Assembly: GCF_020740795.1 (NCBI RefSeq)
Contig: NC_067286.1
Span: 37,710,503 to 37,774,502 of the forward strand
Direction of reading: 5' to 3'
Origin: Apus apus
Lineage: Eukaryota > Chordata > Aves > Apodiformes > Apodidae
Length of the DNA: 64,000 nucleotides
The first letter of the stretch is position 1. Each line of letters begins with the position of its first letter. Under the pieces are notes generated by a model. It was not told where the DNA came from. It was given only the letters and a program-made list of their open reading frames with translations, and ran no database searches. The position numbers and the translations under genes are program-made. Positions 51,056-64,000 of this stretch are shown here, in pieces.

Positions 51056-53274
51056 CTCAGGGCACAGGTATTCTTACTATGTGGATAAAATATTTATCTG
51101 GATAAATTAAGCTTACTTGTATGTCTTAATTTACACTAGCCATTAAGAATAAGCAATGGTTCTCCTTATTTAGTAATTTTTGCTTCTTTATTTAGAATAC
51201 ATAGATATGTTGAAAATTGTGATTTTCCACATAGCGCTACAAGACTTGACCAAGAAACATCTTGATCAAATCACATAATAATGACACTTCTCAGTAACTC
51301 AGTTGTGAGCTACTCTAACCAGACCCTCCAAGAAGCCTAGGAATAAGCTCTTCTAAACTTTAACTGTTGTCTTTTAACAGCTTTCCTTGGTGCTCTTGCT
51401 ACTTGAGCCTGCTTCTTAAAAGGTTTTGAGCAAAGTAGGATTTAATCAGATTGTATAAGCAGTATTTTAAAGTGTTAGTGAAGAAAAGGTTAATGCTGTT
51501 CTTATACTTAACAGAAAATGGAAAAAGTAGCCACATATACCTATTGTAGGAACTAACTTTCTCAGCAATATTTTGGTCCACTTTGATAATAAACATGACA
51601 TGAGTTTCATTAAAAAGTTTCAAGTCCTGTAGGAATCTCTATGATTTTTGAGAAGTGGCCTTTTGGGGGGGTTGGGGGGGGGGGGAAGAGAGAGAGAGAC
51701 AAAATAACATACTCAGTAAATTTTGAAGGGAAAAATACTGAGATAAAAATTACTAATGAGATAAAGATGAATAACTGCCAAATTTAATGTAACTGCCTTT
51801 CAACACAGCCAACAACTATAGATTTGACTGCAATGAAGAGGTGGAACAAAGAACTTCTGGTTCCCCAAGGAGAGATGGAAAGCATCTCAAACATCTTCTC
51901 ATAGCTCACACATTTCACACAGAACAGATTTACACATACAAAGTCTCTCTCCCTGATCCTATTAATTTACCCATTTTGCTATACTAAACAGAAGAAGACC
52001 TGCGTTGTCAAATCACAGACCTTGGTGCATCCAGCCTGAGCATTTCTTATTAGCTTCTCTGTGGAAGTATACAAACATTTTCTTTCTGTTATGGAAGTCA
52101 TTGCAGCTCCTCTGCTATTGGGTAAAATGACTAAGACAAATCTTAAGTGAAGAAAATTAGCTTTATTTACGTAAATCAGAAAACTGAATTGTTAGAACTT
52201 TGGTCAAATGTTAATTCTGTACAATTTACAATTATATTTATATACAAAACTTATAATAAAATACAGTACTTCACATTTTTCCTGAGTCCCTGTGTGTTTC
52301 TCAGTTCTGTAAATCTTTTTTTTCCCCTCCTTCCTTCTAAAGTAATTAAATTCAAATGTAAATACTATTCTCAGTTTGATAGTGTTTGGTTTAGATAATA
52401 CTGGCATTAAGAAAGAAGTCAATACACTATATGTAGAAAATACTTTATAGCCATTGCAATTTTGATAGTTACCTTTCTATATTAAAATATTCTCCTTGAT
52501 AAAAATGTTGATTAAACACTCCTTATGAGTTTGTCACACTTCATTCGACACAAGACAAGCTGACTTCAAATACACCCATCTCCCATTCTAGAGACATATA
52601 AATTTGGGTGAGTTGCATGTATATAACTGATCATGTAAACATCAGGAAACACACATCCAGATAGAGCAGATGTCTGAATTGAGGCACAGTACATTAAAAT
52701 TGCTGTCCTATGCTGGACAAGGTATGTAAGCTTCACGTGCCTGCCTAGCACAATACAAAATTCACACAAGGATACATCCTGAAAAGTGAGACTGTCCAGC
52801 AGGAAGGCACCAAGCCTGCAAATACTGACATATGCATAGTAGTCCTACTATGTAAAGCACTGCGGAGTCTTCAGAGAAGGGTGATTGAGCTGTTTTTAAC
52901 AGCACTTGTTACATCTCAGCCAGCTCAAGTAGTTACTAGGGTTAAAGCTATCTGTTTACCTTCATTCGGTTAATTTTTTGAGATCAGCAATAATCTATTG
53001 TAAGGCTAACAAGGATATTTCACCTGTTTACTTAATGATGAAGTGTGCTACATTAGTACTTAGGCTAGATTACAACCTGCAAGTAAATTTATGTCCCACT
53101 TAAATCCAAAACCAAATCAGGGTAACTTATTTTTGACAAATTTTGATATAAGCCAAAATTAACTTAATGGCTAAGTGTGGGCTGCTCCTAAATGTATGGC
53201 AAAGCTCACTATATTTTTTTTAATACAGGCATGTGCATTTCTGGTATTTTAGTCCAAAATAATAAAAAAATACA
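51056..53274. other. Intergenic region downstream of HEATR5A
   Basis: AT-rich, with a G-tract/purine microsatellite at 51,665-51,699. No gene or transposon was recognised. Longer HEATR5A 3' ends could extend into it. Confidence 0.65.
51665..51699 (+). repeat. G7-TT-G12 plus (AG)n purine tract
   Basis: Seven G (51665-51671), TT, twelve G (51674-51685), then AAGAGAGAGAGAGA. The whole tract is purine except the two T and is capable in principle of forming a G-quadruplex on the plus strand. Confidence 0.9.
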
Positions 53275-53500
53275 GATTACATGACTTCTGATAGATTTAT
53301 TCACAGTATTTAGAGATGTTTAAGAAGTCTTACACTAACAGAAAGTTATCAAAGGTTTGCTTTCTCTTAAAAACTTTCTGTAATACCTCAGTGCAAACAG
53401 AAATACATGAGAACAACTGATAGTGATCCTTCTTGGATTAGAAATTAAGAGACATTTTTTGCTGTTAATATCAAAGTGCATAAAATAACAATATCAGATG
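53275..53500 (-). terminator. HEATR5A: HEATR5A 3' UTR with candidate poly(A) signal
   Basis: A canonical AATAAA on the minus strand lies at 53301-53296, about 200 nt after the stop, which would give a short 3' UTR. Further AATAAA motifs occur downstream (for example near 52.16 kb), so longer 3' ends are possible. The true cleavage site cannot be fixed from sequence. Confidence 0.5.

Positions 53501-64000
<10,500 letters not shown>

Overview
This is a window of bird nuclear DNA, AT-rich and intron-dominated. The evidence is exons of two vertebrate genes with consensus GT-AG splice sites, and LINEs of the CR1 (chicken repeat 1) family, whose copies end in the ATTCTATGATTCTATG-type 3' tail. I recognised both genes from their encoded protein. 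HECTD1 and HEATR5A are also neighbours on human chromosome 14q12, so local synteny appears conserved. The bird species cannot be read from this window.

Layout, left to right. (1) 1 to about 33.1 kb holds the 5' third of HECTD1 on the minus strand. It consists of a probable non-coding first exon in a CpG-island promoter (about 32.3-33.6 kb), the start-codon exon at 30.4-30.7 kb, a 15.8-kb intron, and 13 more coding exons between 14.6 and 1.0 kb. The 14 coding exons join without a phase break into 832 codons; the rest of the gene, including the catalytic HECT domain, lies off the left edge. (2) 33,853-34,488 is a 636-bp tetranucleotide tract of 159 in-phase (G/C)CCT units, about 0.8 kb upstream of the likely HECTD1 promoter. 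(3) 34.5-53.3 kb is intergenic. It has an isolated GC/CpG-rich patch at 37.9-38.3 kb and a 5'-truncated CR1 with a long open reverse-transcriptase frame at 50.2-51.05 kb. I recognised no other gene there. (4) 53.3 kb to the right edge holds the 3' end of HEATR5A on the minus strand: seven coding exons (480 codons plus stop), with CR1 copies in its introns.

The two genes lie head to tail on the minus strand, with HEATR5A ending about 20 kb upstream of HECTD1. HECTD1 is a large HECT-type ubiquitin ligase. HEATR5A is a HEAT-repeat protein related to HEATR5B and yeast Laa1, which act in AP-1/clathrin trafficking. Nothing in the sequence suggests that they work in one pathway; the linkage looks positional. 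I saw no bacterial-style operon, CRISPR array, RNA gene or intact autonomous mobile element. The most unusual structure is the tetranucleotide tract next to the HECTD1 promoter.
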